Assembly (NCBI RefSeq): GCF_047663525.1
Contig: NC_092602.1
Coordinates: forward strand, 5,525,501-5,589,500
Length of the DNA: 64,000 nucleotides
Direction of reading: 5' to 3'
Source of the DNA: Anas platyrhynchos
Taxonomy: Eukaryota > Chordata > Aves > Anseriformes > Anatidae
A model generated the notes under the pieces. The model saw only the letters and a program-made list of their open reading frames with translations. It had not been told where the DNA came from and made no database searches. Within the stretch, counting starts at the first letter, position 1; every line of letters begins with the position of its first letter. The translations under genes and the position numbers were made by a program. This document shows positions 34,748 to 48,400 of this stretch, piece after piece.

Positions 34748-34990
34748 CGTCCCCGAGCCGCTGCCTCCGGGCCGGGCCGGGCCGGGCTGTGAGCAGCGGG
34801 GGGGGGCCCCGCCGCCTCCCCCGCCCCCGCCGCCATCCGCCGGTGGCCCCCGGGGCCGAACCGGGGCTGAAACGGGAGCGAAGCGGGGCCGAGAGCCCAC
34901 CCCAGCCGCCCCCCCCCCCCCCGTGGCAGCCCCGCAGCCGCCGCCGCCGCCGCCTCGCCCGGCCGGGAAGTTGGAAACGGCCCAGAAAGG
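34748..34990 (-). promoter_or_regulatory. GAS2L1: GAS2L1 CpG-island promoter and noncoding first exon
   Basis: CpG-dense sequence (gccgccgccgccgcctcgcccggccgggaagtt) whose minus strand ends at a good donor (gtgagt). It sits where a noncoding first exon of GAS2L1 is expected. The exact start site is not visible. Confidence 0.5.
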
Positions 34991-34999
34991 GCAGGGATG

Positions 35000-36045
35000 G
35001 GAGCGGCGGGGGCGGGGGCACCGCACTGGGGGGGGGGGAACCGGGGGGGGGATGTGGGGATATGGGGGGGAATGGGGGGGGAATGGGGGGAGCATGGGGG
35101 ATGGGGATATGGGGGGGGATAGGGGGGGATACGGGGTATAGGGGGGTATTGGGGGATATGGGGGGGTTTGGGGGGGGCATGGGGACGTGGGGGGGTATCT
35201 ATGGGGCATGGGGGGGTGGATTTGGGGGGGGGAGATGGGGTGGGGGGTGACATGAGGATGGGGACACGGAGATGGGGGGGTATGGCTGCAGGGACACATG
35301 GGGGGATCTTTGGGGACTTGGGGGGGTGGGGGGGGAAGGGATATGGGGGGACAGGGAAATGGGGACGTGGGGGGGTGGGATGATGGGGATATGACCACGG
35401 GGGGGACAGGGACATGGGGATGTGGGGGGGGTGGGATGGCAGGGATGTGGCCACAGGGGGACAGGGACACGGGGGGGGTTGGCTACAGGGACATGCCAAC
35501 CCCGGGGGACATCTCCAGGGATATGGGGGGGGACGCAGGGGTACGGCCAGGGGGGATATGGATATGGGGACAGGAAGGGAACAGCCAACATCCAGCCCCT
35601 GCACCCCAGGGTGGCCCTGGGGGAGACACACCGGGGGGGGCTCACTGCGGGAACAGGATTTGGCCCCAACCCCACCAAGAGGGGGAAACTGAGGCAGGAG
35701 CGGGGCTCCGGGACCCCCAGGGCAGTGGTTCCTGGTGTCACCCCAACCAACGGGGTCCAAAAGAGGTCCCTGGGGTGCCAGGGTCAGGCCCACAGCTCGC
35801 CCCCCACCCCAAGGAGGGCAGAGCAGGGGAAATCCCAAATCCCCTTCCCGAGGGGTCAGCACAAGCTGGACCCCAGAGGGGCTCCGCAGCCCCAGGGGAA
35901 AGCTCTGCTGGCTTTTGGGGTCCTGGATCAAGGGGGACACGAGCCCACCGCCCCCCAAAGGGACTAAAGGGGCTCCTCCAGGCTGCTGCACCCACCAGGG
36001 TGAGGTTCCGAAGAGAGGCCAGAAGTGGTACGTTTATAAACATCG
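35000..36045. repeat. G-rich tandem repeat gap between GAS2L1 and EWSR1
   Basis: From about 35035 to 35560 the plus strand repeats gggggatatgggg, ggggacatgggg and related units. From 35580 to 36045 the sequence is unique and GC-rich with no recognised exon. Confidence 0.8.
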
Positions 36046-36050
36046 GGAAT

Positions 36051-36056
36051 TTTATT
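36051..36056 (-). terminator. EWSR1: EWSR1 polyadenylation signal AATAAA
   Basis: The top strand reads TTTATT at the far end of the EWSR1 3' UTR, about 380 bases after the stop, next to a run of AT-rich sequence. A second AATAAA-type hexamer in the T/A-rich run at 36070 reads on the plus strand and is not assigned. Confidence 0.6.
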
Positions 36057-36431
36057 ATTATTTTTTTTTAATAAAAAAAAAATACCATCACAACCATTAA
36101 CATCATTACAGTTAGTCGCCACCTCCGGGGGTGGCACACGGTGATACGAGCATGCTCACAACAGGGGGGGCGCAGCGGTTTAGTCGGAGTTAAACAACCA
36201 TTTTTTAAAAGGGGTGGGGGGGAAGGGGGGGGGAAAAATAACTCGGCACGCTACCGTTGAACTTGGTTTTAATGTTTCTCCACAAACGGTGAAAAATACT
36301 AAAGTACAGACGAGGAATAGTCATAATGTTGCGGCCAACATTATAAATATGGAATTATAAATTTAAAACATTTTTTTTTTCTGGTTTAAAAAATAAATCT
36401 GGTAGTAAATGCAGCTCTGCGGGGTCTGCCT

Positions 36432-39400
36432 CTAGTAGGGCCGGTCTCGGCGCTCCTGGCGGTGCTCACCCCTGCAAGGAAAGAGGCTGGGTCAGTTGTG
36501 ATAACGGGGTGTCCCTCCCAGCTGGGCCCCCCCCCCCGTGTTGATTTCCATCATTTGGGGTCTCCCCGTGCCCTAACACCTCCCTCCCTCCCTGCTCTTC
36601 TCAGAGCACAGCCCCCCCAGCCCCCAGCCCACTGCCCCACGCACTTGTCCATCTTTCCTGGTCCTCCACGCCTGCCGCCTCTGCCTCCGCCTCCCATCTG
36701 GTCCATCAGGGGGCCAGGGGGGCCTCCGGGTCCTCCTCCTCGCCGTCCTCCTCCTCCGTAGCCACCTCGATCCATGCCCCGGCCGCCTCTGAAGCCACCT
36801 CTGTCTCCGCCGCGGCCGCCTCTGAACATGCCACCGGGTCCCCCGCGGTCCATGAGGCCCCCTCCTCCTCTTCCTCCTCGCATCCCCCCGGGGCCGCCTC
36901 TGCCGCGGTCTCCTCCTGGAGGGAAGGAAAAAAAAGCTCGGAACAACCAGAGCCAGAGCCTGCCGGGGCCAGACACCGCTCCAGCCCTTCCAACCCATCC
37001 CCTCCTCAACCAGGGATGTCCCAGGGCACTGAAACGGGGCGAGGAGCAGCAGCTGGGGGGGGCTGAGGGGAAACGAGGCTGGGGACAGGAGGTGCTGCCT
37101 GCACACAGCCGTTGTTACACCCAGGGGCTGATGGATTGTGGCAAGGAAGTCTCCTCGAGAGCCAGGAGGGATGGGGGGCTCGTTAAGAGGGCACTGCCTG
37201 GGAGGAACGAGGTCAAAGCGGCGCTGCGGGGAACTGGAGTGCCAGTGACAGCCCCAAGGAAGGGACTTGGCAGCTCAGGGAAGTGTGGGAGAGGCTGAGG
37301 TCAGAGCAGTCCCAGCCTCTGCCTCACAGCTCAGAAAAGGGATAATTCCCCAGCAGCTCTCGGGGCAGGGAGCAGCCACTCCCTAAAACATCCCCAGAAC
37401 AGTGCCCGGGGCAGCTGACTGCCCTCGTGGCACTCCTGGAAACCTCAGTGCCACCGGCCCAGCCCTGAACTCTATCACACGTACCTGGAGGGGGAAACGG
37501 TGGCGGCAGAAACCCTTCTGGTTTAGGAGCCTTGCACTGATTGCACTCTGTTCTCCAGGCAAAGTTCTGGTTTCCACATCCCCTAGGTTAAAATAAAACA
37601 AACAAACAGTCAGCACAGACCGGGAGTGCATTGCTGGTTAGGTAAGGCTCAGAAGTGTTGCGTGGCCACCTAACAACACCACGTCCGGGCGCAGGAAACA
37701 CAAAGGCTGGTCAGCGGGACCTGGAGCAAGTCCCGGAGCAAGCCCACAGCACGGTGGAAGGAAGTTCCTTTGCTTTTGAGAAGGGCCTATTTGTGTCGGC
37801 CAGGCCTCAAACAAAAGGCTCCTTGCGGTGCTCTAACAGCCTGAGGTTCTCTCCCTGCCCCTGGGGTGGTTACGCAGGTGTCAGGTCCTCGTGTGATGTG
37901 GTGACATGAGGTGACACTGCCTGGGGAGGGTTTTTTTGTTGGGTACTCACGGGTTGGGGCACTGCCAGTCGCCGGCGCGGTGCTGGACGCTGCCCCCAGA
38001 GGGGTTTCCCCTGGAGCCTCTCGGTCCTCGGGAGGAGAAGCCGCCCCTGTCTCCTCCTCGGCCTCCCATCCTGCCCATGGGGCCGCTCGGGCCGCCGGCC
38101 CCCCCTGGGCCTCCAGGCCCCCCCGGCCCTGTAAGGAAGGCAGCGTTAGGGACAGGAACGAGCCAAACTGGAGGACGCGGCCCCTCTGGGGCTGGGGGAG
38201 CTGCTGTTACCTCCGCGGAGAGGGGGAGGCATTCCCCGCTGCTCACGGGGCGGCATCCCGCCCCTCATGCTGTTCATCGGGCCCTTCTTCCGCGTGAGGG
38301 AAACCTTCAGCTTGCTGCCCTGGAAATCCTTCCCTAGGAGGAACACAAGGGCAAGAGCCTCACTGCGAGCTGGGGTGTCCGCTGTCAGCCCGACCCTGGC
38401 ATCACACGCATCACAGAGCCCCTGACCACACGGAAAACATCGCCCATCGTACCCAAGCTTACCTGTTCCAGTTAAAACTAGGAACTTTTTAGGTTTTTTA
38501 GGCACAAGCCTGACTGCCTGGAGCCAGCCTTACATCACCGCTGGCCTCCATGCAGAGGACAGAACTGCTGACTCCTGTCAGACACACATTCAGTCACGAG
38601 GCAAACCCATCCCAAAACGCAACCCACGTACTCACCATCAAACCATTCGACAGCTGTTTTGGCAGTAGATGGGTCATCGTATGACACCGTGGCATCTCCT
38701 TTTGGCTTGCCGGTTTCTTTGTCGATGTAGAGGTGTATCATGGGCTGCCCGGTCCTCTTGTTCATCTAGCAGGACACCAAAACGTCATCGCCAGTCACAC
38801 AGCCCTGTGTGCTGAGCGGGGATTCTCTTCTCTGTTCCGCCTCCATTTGAGACAACGGGCTTCCTAGGTGAGCCTCTCTTAGAGGTTCTTTCTGCCCCCA
38901 TGGCAGAAAAAAGGGCCCTCTGGCTTACTGCGTGTGACAGCTCCTCCCCAGATAGGCAAACAAATGAGGAACTGGCCCCAGACAGCACTGCCTGGCCCAG
39001 GAGCCTCTCCCGCAAGCACCTGCTGCTGCAAGGACTGAGCTGCAGCCTCTCCACATCCTCCCCCACCCCGATCCCTCAAGCTGTCACATCCCACCAGCAG
39101 ATCCACAGCCACGCTTCCTTCCCGCAGGACTGGAAGCGCTGCTGCTTGCACACATCTCATGGAGATGCTGAGGGACAAATCCTGCAGAGGCTCTTTGGGA
39201 AAGCTGGAGCTACAAGGCAGCCCCAGAACGCGGTGGGCTTATTGCCCAGGTAGATGTGGCCAGATGCTGGTGGGGACAAGTGACACGCTTGGCAGGGACG
39301 TGGGCAAACCCAGTCCCCTTCCCCGTGCTCTATCTGCTGGAGGTGGGCAGGAGCTGAACTGCGCACACGGGTTCCTCTCACCTTGACGACCCCGCACTGT

Positions 39401-42400
39401 TTGAAGAAGTCTGCCAGATCCTCCAGGGTCACATTATCATTGAGTCCCTGCACATACACCGAGCTGTTGTCTGAGTCCTCGTCTGGGTCCATGGGTGGGC
39501 CTAGGAGACAATTCACAGCGTCACTGGGTGAGGAGAGGCAGCGGTTCGGCAGCACGGAGCCCTCGGGTCACGTCAGCCCCTTGGCCAGCTGTGGCTCCTC
39601 TTTCAATGGGGGCGTTTACCCCAAATGATGTGGGAATGCAGGCACTGAGAGCAGTGACCCTGCACCAGCTGCTAAGGGCAGGGAGGCAGCTCCGCTCTGA
39701 AGGTGCCGGCTGCCTCCTCTGCTCCCTGCAGACAGACAGAGACACCCAGACCCTCCCAGTGCAAAGCAAACGGCATGGTTAGGCCGCTTGGGCGTAACAG
39801 GAGACCTCTGAGGGGAGACATGAGGAAGAGCCAAAGGCACAACACGCCTTCGCATCCTTCGGGCTCCTGCACAGGGATGCTCGCTCCCCTCCTTTCTGCG
39901 CTAATCCCCGCTTTTCTCAGCAGTCAGAGCAAGGCGCTGCTCCTTGCAGGCTGACACTGAACTGCCACACGCCTGTGCGGGAGGGACTACTGGACAAGCA
40001 CCTACAAGCCCCAGGCTGAATTGTGCTTTCTGCTGCACAGAGCAGCTCCTCGCAGAGCCCCTGGTTCCCACGGAGAAGCATAAGCCTCTCACAAACACCT
40101 GTGGTTTTCCACCAGTCCACGATCTCATGAGTCAGGAATAAAGGAATGAATGAACTGGCCACAAAGGGACTGCAAGTGCAGAGCATCCTCATGCTCCTTC
40201 TACAGAAGGGCGAGACACGGGGTAACGTCTTCCACAGCTCCAGCCCTCGTCCCGAGCAGAGGACGAGCACAGAAATCACAATTTCACGAGCCTGGGAGGG
40301 ATTGCGAGCAGTTATTTGCAATTACCTAAGTCAAGGTCCGGTCCTTCTTCCATGTGTCCTGCCAGTCAGGAGAGAATCATAAGAAGCTGTGTTAGTGCAC
40401 GCCTTGCGGGCTGAAGGACCGACACACACAATACTATCTACTTATAACCACCATTCGATGGCGTTGGTTAAACTCAACTTGACCCGCATTGCAAAAACGT
40501 CAGCAATGCACCTTTACTTGGCGATCGGTTCGCTAGTTTTAGCAGCCTTTCAAACCATTAACCACTATTACACTTTTTTTTTTTTTAAATGCTTTACCAG
40601 GCCAATCGGTTTTAAGTTCATTAATAAAAAGTTACTTTTAAAGAAAAAAATTTATCAAATCCAAACCATTTATTTTCCCCAAATTACAGAAGTGGTTTCT
40701 CAATTCTTCCGAGTTACCCTGTGTCCTGTAACCACATACCCCTAGGCATTGCCGGCAGTACCCATTACAGTCTTGTTGCACATGTCATTTTAACCACTTA
40801 AACTAATAAAAATTACACTTTTTCTAAAAACTGACTGCAATTTTTTTTTTTTTTTTAACACTATCCATTGTAATGCTCAAAAACTTACCACCAGGCTTAT
40901 TGAAGCCACCTCGCTCTCCAGCGCTGCTGGGGGGATAAACGAAGAAATGAAGGCCTTTCCCTTTACAAAGCCAGTACCGCTCTGAGCCTCTGCGGCTCAC
41001 TGGGAAGAAGGGCACTGGCTAAACATCTCCAAACAATGCATCTGTCTCTCTCTCTCTCATCTTGTCACTATGCCTTTCTTCAGGGCAGCTTGCTCAAATT
41101 TCCTTTACATACACAACCTCGCTTGTCTGGTTTTAGACACCACTTTGCTGTCGGTACCCTTCCATTTACTTGTAGTAGCGGTATTATCAGTGCAATACTT
41201 GGCAAAAAATGTTTTCGGGCGTTACAAATTGTGCTTTTATTCCAAAAAAAAATAAATCACTGGGTCGTTCGCTGGTCAACTCCCTCCCCTCTGTGTGTAC
41301 ATAAAGGTGCACCCTCAGCCTCTCGCAGCACGAGCGCGAAACGAGCCCGCAGGTCCCTGACATTAACAGTTAAAAGGTAGGAGACAACCATACGCGATGC
41401 CTACAACACAGTTCAGATGACATTTCCACTAAAACCTCGGTATAAAGCCATACATTCAGGTCGCTACTGAATTTAACAAGTCTCTGTGGAAGGAGAACTT
41501 ACAGAATACAGCGAGGGCTCGAAGGCCTGGGGTGCAGCTTTGTGGACACAGACCGGGACCGAAGATTTTGGCACGCGCCAATGCAAACTCACGGCCGCAG
41601 CTTTCATCGAAAGCTTTGGCTGAAGCTTTTGCTTTAGGACTGCTTTCAAGTGCTGGTTAATTAGGAAAATGCCACCTGAAAAGGATTTTTGTTGTTTCTT
41701 TCTCTTTTTGGCAAGACAAAAGCTGTTTTGAAGGAGACGAGCAGAGGAGGGAGAGCACCACTATTTTCTAGCAAGTATTGCACCTCTAATACTGGAAAAA
41801 AAAAGTTGTCAATACACAGTTTCAAGCTGTTGCATGCAGCTTTGCCTCCTTTTGTTAAAGTACACACCATTTACGTAATGTCTCTCTTTTTAAACATATA
41901 TGTTTACACTTTTTTTTTTTTAACGTTACACAATTCTTAAGTAGTATACCTCCTCTGGTTTTATTACCAAACAACAAGTATTCAGTTACCAAAGTTACAG
42001 AAGGATTCCATTTATACAATGAATACATTTGGTTAAAAATATTCTATGTATATTTTTCCTCTCCATATGGACACCGTGTCTAGTCCCACTTTTCATTATG
42101 CTGCCGGCTGAGTACTGAGTACGGGTACTTTTTAAGTATTGAAGTGTATACAAGGCTCTCACTTTGTAACCTGTAGCATATAAATGCGACAAAGCATGTT
42201 AAAAAGTTTCCATGTTTAACAGCCAATGAAAATATAAAATAATCGAGTCAATGAAAAAGGGCACGTTAATAACATCGAGCTCCTTACCTGCTGGAGACAC
42301 TGAAATCCATCACCACAGCATAATAAGAAGGGCCGAGTTCCCCTACCTGCCCCTGGGTGCTCATCAGAAGGCCACCTTTTCCATGGACAGCAGAAAGTCT

Positions 42401-45400
42401 GCGTCCATAGAGCAGGGGGCCCTCTTTTATGGTCTAGTCAGGTGGAAATCGCTAAATACGTAATTTATGCTGGGATTACGGCGTGGAATTAAAGATAATT
42501 GATACATCTTTGGCACGAGAAACTCCAGAGGGGCTAGAAATTTTAAGATGTGATGACAGACATTTCAAGTGTCTACATCTACTTTAAACCATTAGAGAAA
42601 TAAATACATCATGGGTGAAATCTTTATGCAGAACCGTGGAACTCTACTCCACTCGAGCCAATTCAAGCCAGATGTGTCCCAACACGAGCAAGGCTTTTTC
42701 CTTCTGTTTCCACGCGTTGGTGGTTGCGTTTCTCTGATAAAGATTTCACGCCACTTCAATTCACTTCGACAGAGCTATGCAGAGTGGGACTGTAGCTTGC
42801 CGAGCTCCGGTTGCCACCAGGCACTCAAGCAGCTCAAGAGATTGCCTACCAGCGAGGAGCTGCAGTTCTACCTGCCCTGCCAAAATACGAGGGCCAGCGC
42901 TTTGCATCCCGTGCCACATCTCCAGCAAGCATCTACGGACGCTCTGCATAGCTCTGAGCTAAGGTGCGAAGGGATGGAACACACACAAAGCTATATCTTC
43001 CTCCTCTTCCTCGCCTTTGGGACCAGTCCTCCTTCCTCGCCTCTATCCAAACAAACAGCACGGGCAGGGAGACGACCTGCTGACCTGCAGACACAGGTTT
43101 ACCAAACCAGGTTTTGCCATCAGTTAAAATGGCCAAACTGATTTAGAGCACCTGAAAGCTCCAACGGGGAGCAGTCCCGGAAGTCAAGCCAGAGCTTTAT
43201 ACGGCCTCGGGGGTTTTTTTCTTCACGCTCCAGCCAAGCTCCAAGCGTTCTGGCCACTCGGAGTCACGGCTTCACCAGCAGCAATCAGCCCCACACATAC
43301 ATGTACAGACGCAGCTCGGCATGCTACCGCTAAGGCGAAGAGGCTGACACCAGGCTTCTGCCTTGTACATACCTGAACTCTCAAAGTCCCCACTAGCGAG
43401 TGAGGCACAGGAATTGACTCCTGGACCTGGCGGAGGTTTGTGTGTGTTCAACCCAAAGTTACTGTTAAACCCCACAGAGGATTTCACCTCTGCACGACCA
43501 CGAAGGGAGCTGAAAGTTGCAGGTTTAGCAATACCCCTAGTTCCCCCGAGCCCAACCAGCTGCAGGACAGAAAAAAAAACATACGTCCTGCTCCTATTCC
43601 CCCTCAGATAACATTTCCATGGAATAAAGCAATGCTGCTACAGAGATGCTCTCCATGGAAGCACAGCTGGGAATGTCAACCTTTCAGTCCCTTCTTTCCA
43701 TTTCAAATCCTAGGGGTGAAACAGAATTAGATAAAAGGAGAAAAGATTTGCTCTTACCCCATTCCACCGCGTCCTCCTCCCCGCCCACCTCTGCTCATGC
43801 CTCCACGATCATATCCCCCTCTTCCCCTGCCCCGGTTATCAGGGCCGCTCATATTCCGGTTCTCTCCTGGGCCTGAAAAGCCTCCGGATTCCTGTCCGTA
43901 TACGTTCATGCTGCTAGGATGGTCCTGACGGAACGAGCCTGAGGAAATTTGTAACAAAAACATCAGAGAGCTGCAGACAAGAGTGGGTCCTGTCCCCTTT
44001 TAAAGCCTTTCTCCATACCTTCAGCACCAGAAGGGACAGTATCACGTGAAAATTGTTAGCTACAGCACTCAGGGAGCGACGTGCCACTTGGGGAATCGGG
44101 TTTTAAGGCAGGCCCTACCAGTCTGCCCTCTGCAGAATGGTCACCAGGCTGTTTGTACTGAGTTGTATTTCTTATTTCTGTGTTTTCCAACCATCTGCCC
44201 ACCTTCCCCACGCTGAGGGGAGCATCATAATTGTCTAATGAGCTAGGCAAGCTGTCGGTCAGTGAGCAAGGGCAAAAACCAGCTACAGCGTGCTCCCTTC
44301 AGCACAGCCTCAAGCTCAGATCCTTCAGACCCAAACAAAGCTACTCAAAGCCTCCCTCAGAGACAGCTCACCCTGCAAGGGCGATGGAGACCGACCCTTT
44401 CCTCACCAATCCCACAGCTCTGCTAAGCACACTCACTCTGCTGGCCGTAACTGCTGCTCTGCTGGCTGTACTGGCTTGGGGCCTGGCTGTAGGATCCCGT
44501 CTGGGGCGGGTAACTCGTTGGGGGCGGCTGCTGCCCGTAGCTGCTCTGCTGGCCATAGCTAGTCTGCTGGCCGTAGGTGCTCTGTTGCCCGTAGGTGCTC
44601 TGCTGGGAGTAAGTGCTCTGATCGTAACTGCTTGGCTGCGTGGAGGAGTAGCTGGAAGACAAAGGCATTAAGAAGACGGGAAGATAAGCCAGCGCACCGC
44701 CACATGTGCATTAGGCTGCAGAATTGGCTCACGCTGGGCAGTAAGGCAATTAGAAGCCATATGCACCATTGCAAACCACTTAAAAAGGTGAAGTCATCCT
44801 ATGGAGCCTGGCCTGATGGCAAGAGGAAGAATAAACCTGGTAGACTGCTACAAACAAAACCAACGTGACCGTTCACTGTTTACCTCTAGAAAGAGGCTGA
44901 AGTGCAAGGGCAGAAGTCAGAGGCAAGACAGCTAACAGCCTCCCCTTCTGCTTCAGTGCTGAAGTACTTTCAGATGATTGATAGTAAAACTTGTCCCCTC
45001 GTGCACTTCAGGCTTTGAACACTTCAAAACATACGCTCTAGCAGTCAGCATCAAAACATCAAAGACACCTCAGGGAAAGGGGTGAGCTCCTTCTCAAAAC
45101 CACGTGTAATGAGGCAGTAAAAGCTCACTTTCATACTCTACAGCTCAGGAATTTCTTAAAAAACACTTTTCACTGTTTTTGCTTGATACTTCAGGTGTGC
45201 AGGCAGAGATGTTTCTGTAGCTGATCCTAGCCTCATCTTCCCTAGGACAAGTACCACCCAACCAGAAACAGGCTTCCCTCCTTCCAGGACACCAAACATC
45301 CTTCTACGCTTATTCACTTAAAATTCCTTGAGAAAAAAATCCTTTTGCCCAAGTGAACCCCAAAATTCTCAGGGTAGCCGCACGAGGCTTTGCTTTCTGA

Positions 45401-48400
45401 AAGAATTACCTGGTAGGAGGATAGGAGGGAGGAGCAGTGACCGGCTGCATCGGGTAGCTGGCAGGCACCTGAGGGTAGCTGTAGTTGCTCTGTCCATAGC
45501 CTAGGCTGGGCTGGCTGTAGCCTGTCGTACTGGACTGCGGCTGGCTGGTCTCTGCTGGTTTGCTGCCATCCTGGGGTCTGAAAAGCAGCAGTGAACAATA
45601 AGGGGAGCCCGGTACAAAGCCCCATCTCGGATCCCACCCCAGCACACTTTCTCTGGGAGGTGTTACAAGCTGGCACCGCATCGGTGCTGGCTCATAGAGG
45701 CACACTGAGCCCTAAACGTTTTACCAGCTGCTGACTGGATATTTGCACACTCCCCTGCTACCAGAAAAGGCCCAGACAACATCCTGAGCTGAGAGCATAA
45801 AAGAGAACTACAGCATCTGTTTACCAGCTGCATCATGAAACCTACAGCGAGGGGCTTAGGCTTTGGCTCTGGGAGGAGCAGAGGATGTGAACTGGCCAGG
45901 AAAGGCGGTCAGCAGCATCACCCCTCTGCTCCAGTTGTTTTTGCACAATGCTCCTAAACGATCAGCTCAAAAGGAGACAGAAACACTGCCAGTTAAAGGC
46001 ACTATTGTTTGGTGAATCCACTGCAGGCAGATATTGCTGGTGAAAGGGAAAGGATGTTTGTTATTAACTCTCAAGGCCTGAAAATAAAGATAGCTCTTTG
46101 CATGCAATTTGCATGTCCCCTTCCTTTACAATTGTCCCACGCTGCTTCGAATTTCAAAGCGTTTATCAGAGCTAAAAAGAGTTGAACTACAAGCTGGGTA
46201 AAATTACTTAAAATGGCATCAGGATTCATACTTAAATGTAATCTGATAGATACAGACAGGGCTGTCAAGCTCTGGCTTTCCTTACAGGAACAGTTACAGC
46301 AAACATCAGGCAGACGCATAAAGCTGTTTTTGCTCATTACTAAGTAAGTTTCCATTCCGTATCCTAAACCTTTCCTATCCTGAACGAACAATTAGGCTGA
46401 ACATGCTATCGACAGCGTCCAGACACAAGAGATTTAAAAAGGAAATTGTCTTCAGCATGTGCGCCCACTCAAGAACTGAGAGGGCATAACATCATCCTAG
46501 CAACCCTGTGACTCAGGATCACATCAGACTCATCCATTTTCTGGTCTAGATCATGAGTCAAGAGCCCATTTTTGCTGCTTGGTTGCTCTCCCCATCTCCC
46601 AGTAACGGTGCTGACTCACTGTGTCGGAGCAGAAGCTACCTACACTGCTTCCCCCAGCTCTGGAGAGGCGGTGGGATCAGCTACAGATGCAGCAAAGCTT
46701 GAGTGCAACAGGCAGAGGAAAGGTGGAAGCAAAACCTGCGGGCCCCAGCTCAGCAGGCAGCGTCCTGGGGGGGCTCTCCCCACCAGCAGAGCAGAGGAGG
46801 ACGATGGAAATCCCCATTACCTTGCGGGAGCGGACGCTGCTGGCTGCTGCCCGTAGGCAGGGTAGGCAGGCTGGGTGCCGTAAGCGGACGGAGCTGCGTA
46901 GGAAGCCTGGGTGGTGGTAACCGTAGCGGTGCTGGTATCGTAGGCGGCCGTGCCGTACCCCTGCACGGGCTGGCTATAGGCCGGGGGGGCGGTCGGGGTC
47001 GTGTAACCTACAACAGAGGACAGCCGGGTCAGATCAGGGACCTTTCTGACTGCTTCACTCCTGCTCGTTGTGTGCCAGACCTCGCAAACAGCACCAGCTG
47101 TGCCTCCGCAGAGCAACCCACAGCACCCTGTCACCTCCCTCCGAGAGAGCCCTGCCCTGGGAAACCCCAACCTCCCCCAGCTCTGCCCCATCCTGGCAGC
47201 TTTTTGGAGAAACAGAAGCACCAAATGGCACAAGGCTGACACAAAAGGTCTTTCTGAGCCATTTAGGCAGTATTGTGTTAAATCAGCAATCCTAGAAACT
47301 AAAGGGGAGCACATCACATTTGCTTTAATGTAACAGAAAGGTCAGAAGCTACTTTACGTGTCTGTTTTTTGATGTTTTATGTGCCTTTGTTCCTCTTAGA
47401 AGTTCAGCTTGCTTAAGATAAAAAGCTCATGGCTCACACACATTTATTTCTGAACGATTTTACGAGAATATCTAAGACCCCAAAGCAGCTCCGTTCAGAT
47501 TAGCCATACCAGCAGCTGTCGCTAGGCAATGCAGCTGACCACTTGGCTTGTCAGCAGAGAACCACAAACCAGGTACTGCCACGGTGGCTTTTTTTTTTTT
47601 TATTATTAAGAACCTTGCAAGCACGTTTTCAAATTATGAAAAAAAGATTTACCCAGAAAGCCATCAATTACAGATTTTCTTAGCAAAAGCTCACTTCCTA
47701 AAAACACAAAACCACTGCCAGAAAGCAGCCAACTGGCCTCAGTCTTACTGAGGTGATCTTAATTGCATCAATTAAGGTAACAGCTTCTCCATCGCTTAAT
47801 ATTTTGATTAAACGGGGGACACTTGTGACATACTCTTCTAATTACAAAGCGTTTCAGGCACATTGCGCCCAGCTCTTTATTGTGACTCCCTCGTTTCCCA
47901 GATGAAAGCACTTCCAGCAGAACACAGCGTATGGCTGCAGCTCCTTCCCCTCATCCAGCACACCCTCCCGAGGCACAGCAGCACTTCCAACCGCACTGTG
48001 CTCTGCTACCAAACCAGGCCTCTCCAGCCAGCAAGTACAGAGCAAGAGAAGCAAAAGAAGAAGTGAGAAGTCCGCAAGCAGACCTGAAAAAACAAGCTGC
48101 AGCTTCCCATCCTGCTGTTACTCTCAGGCTCTCCAGTTAGTCCCAGGATCCTGATGAAGGGGCTCCGAGCAGGCAGAAGCCTTTCCCCCTTTTCCACCTA
48201 CAACAGCCAGCCCGAAAGCCCTTGCCTGCTCCCACAAGCCCGGTGCCTCCTGTGCTCAAAGGCTTATCACGCTGCTGCCCTCCTCCTGAACGCCACGGGC
48301 TGGCTCCTACTGCACGCTGCTGCCAAGCTGGAAACACCAAAGCTGGCTGGAAACACTGAGGCAGGTGAGCAAGCTCCCCTCCCACCAGGGGATAACAGCA

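Noticed and set aside
35000-35560. Possible divergent gene sharing the GAS2L1 CpG island
   Set aside because: Plus-strand frames here are G-run repeat products with no splice structure or similarity.
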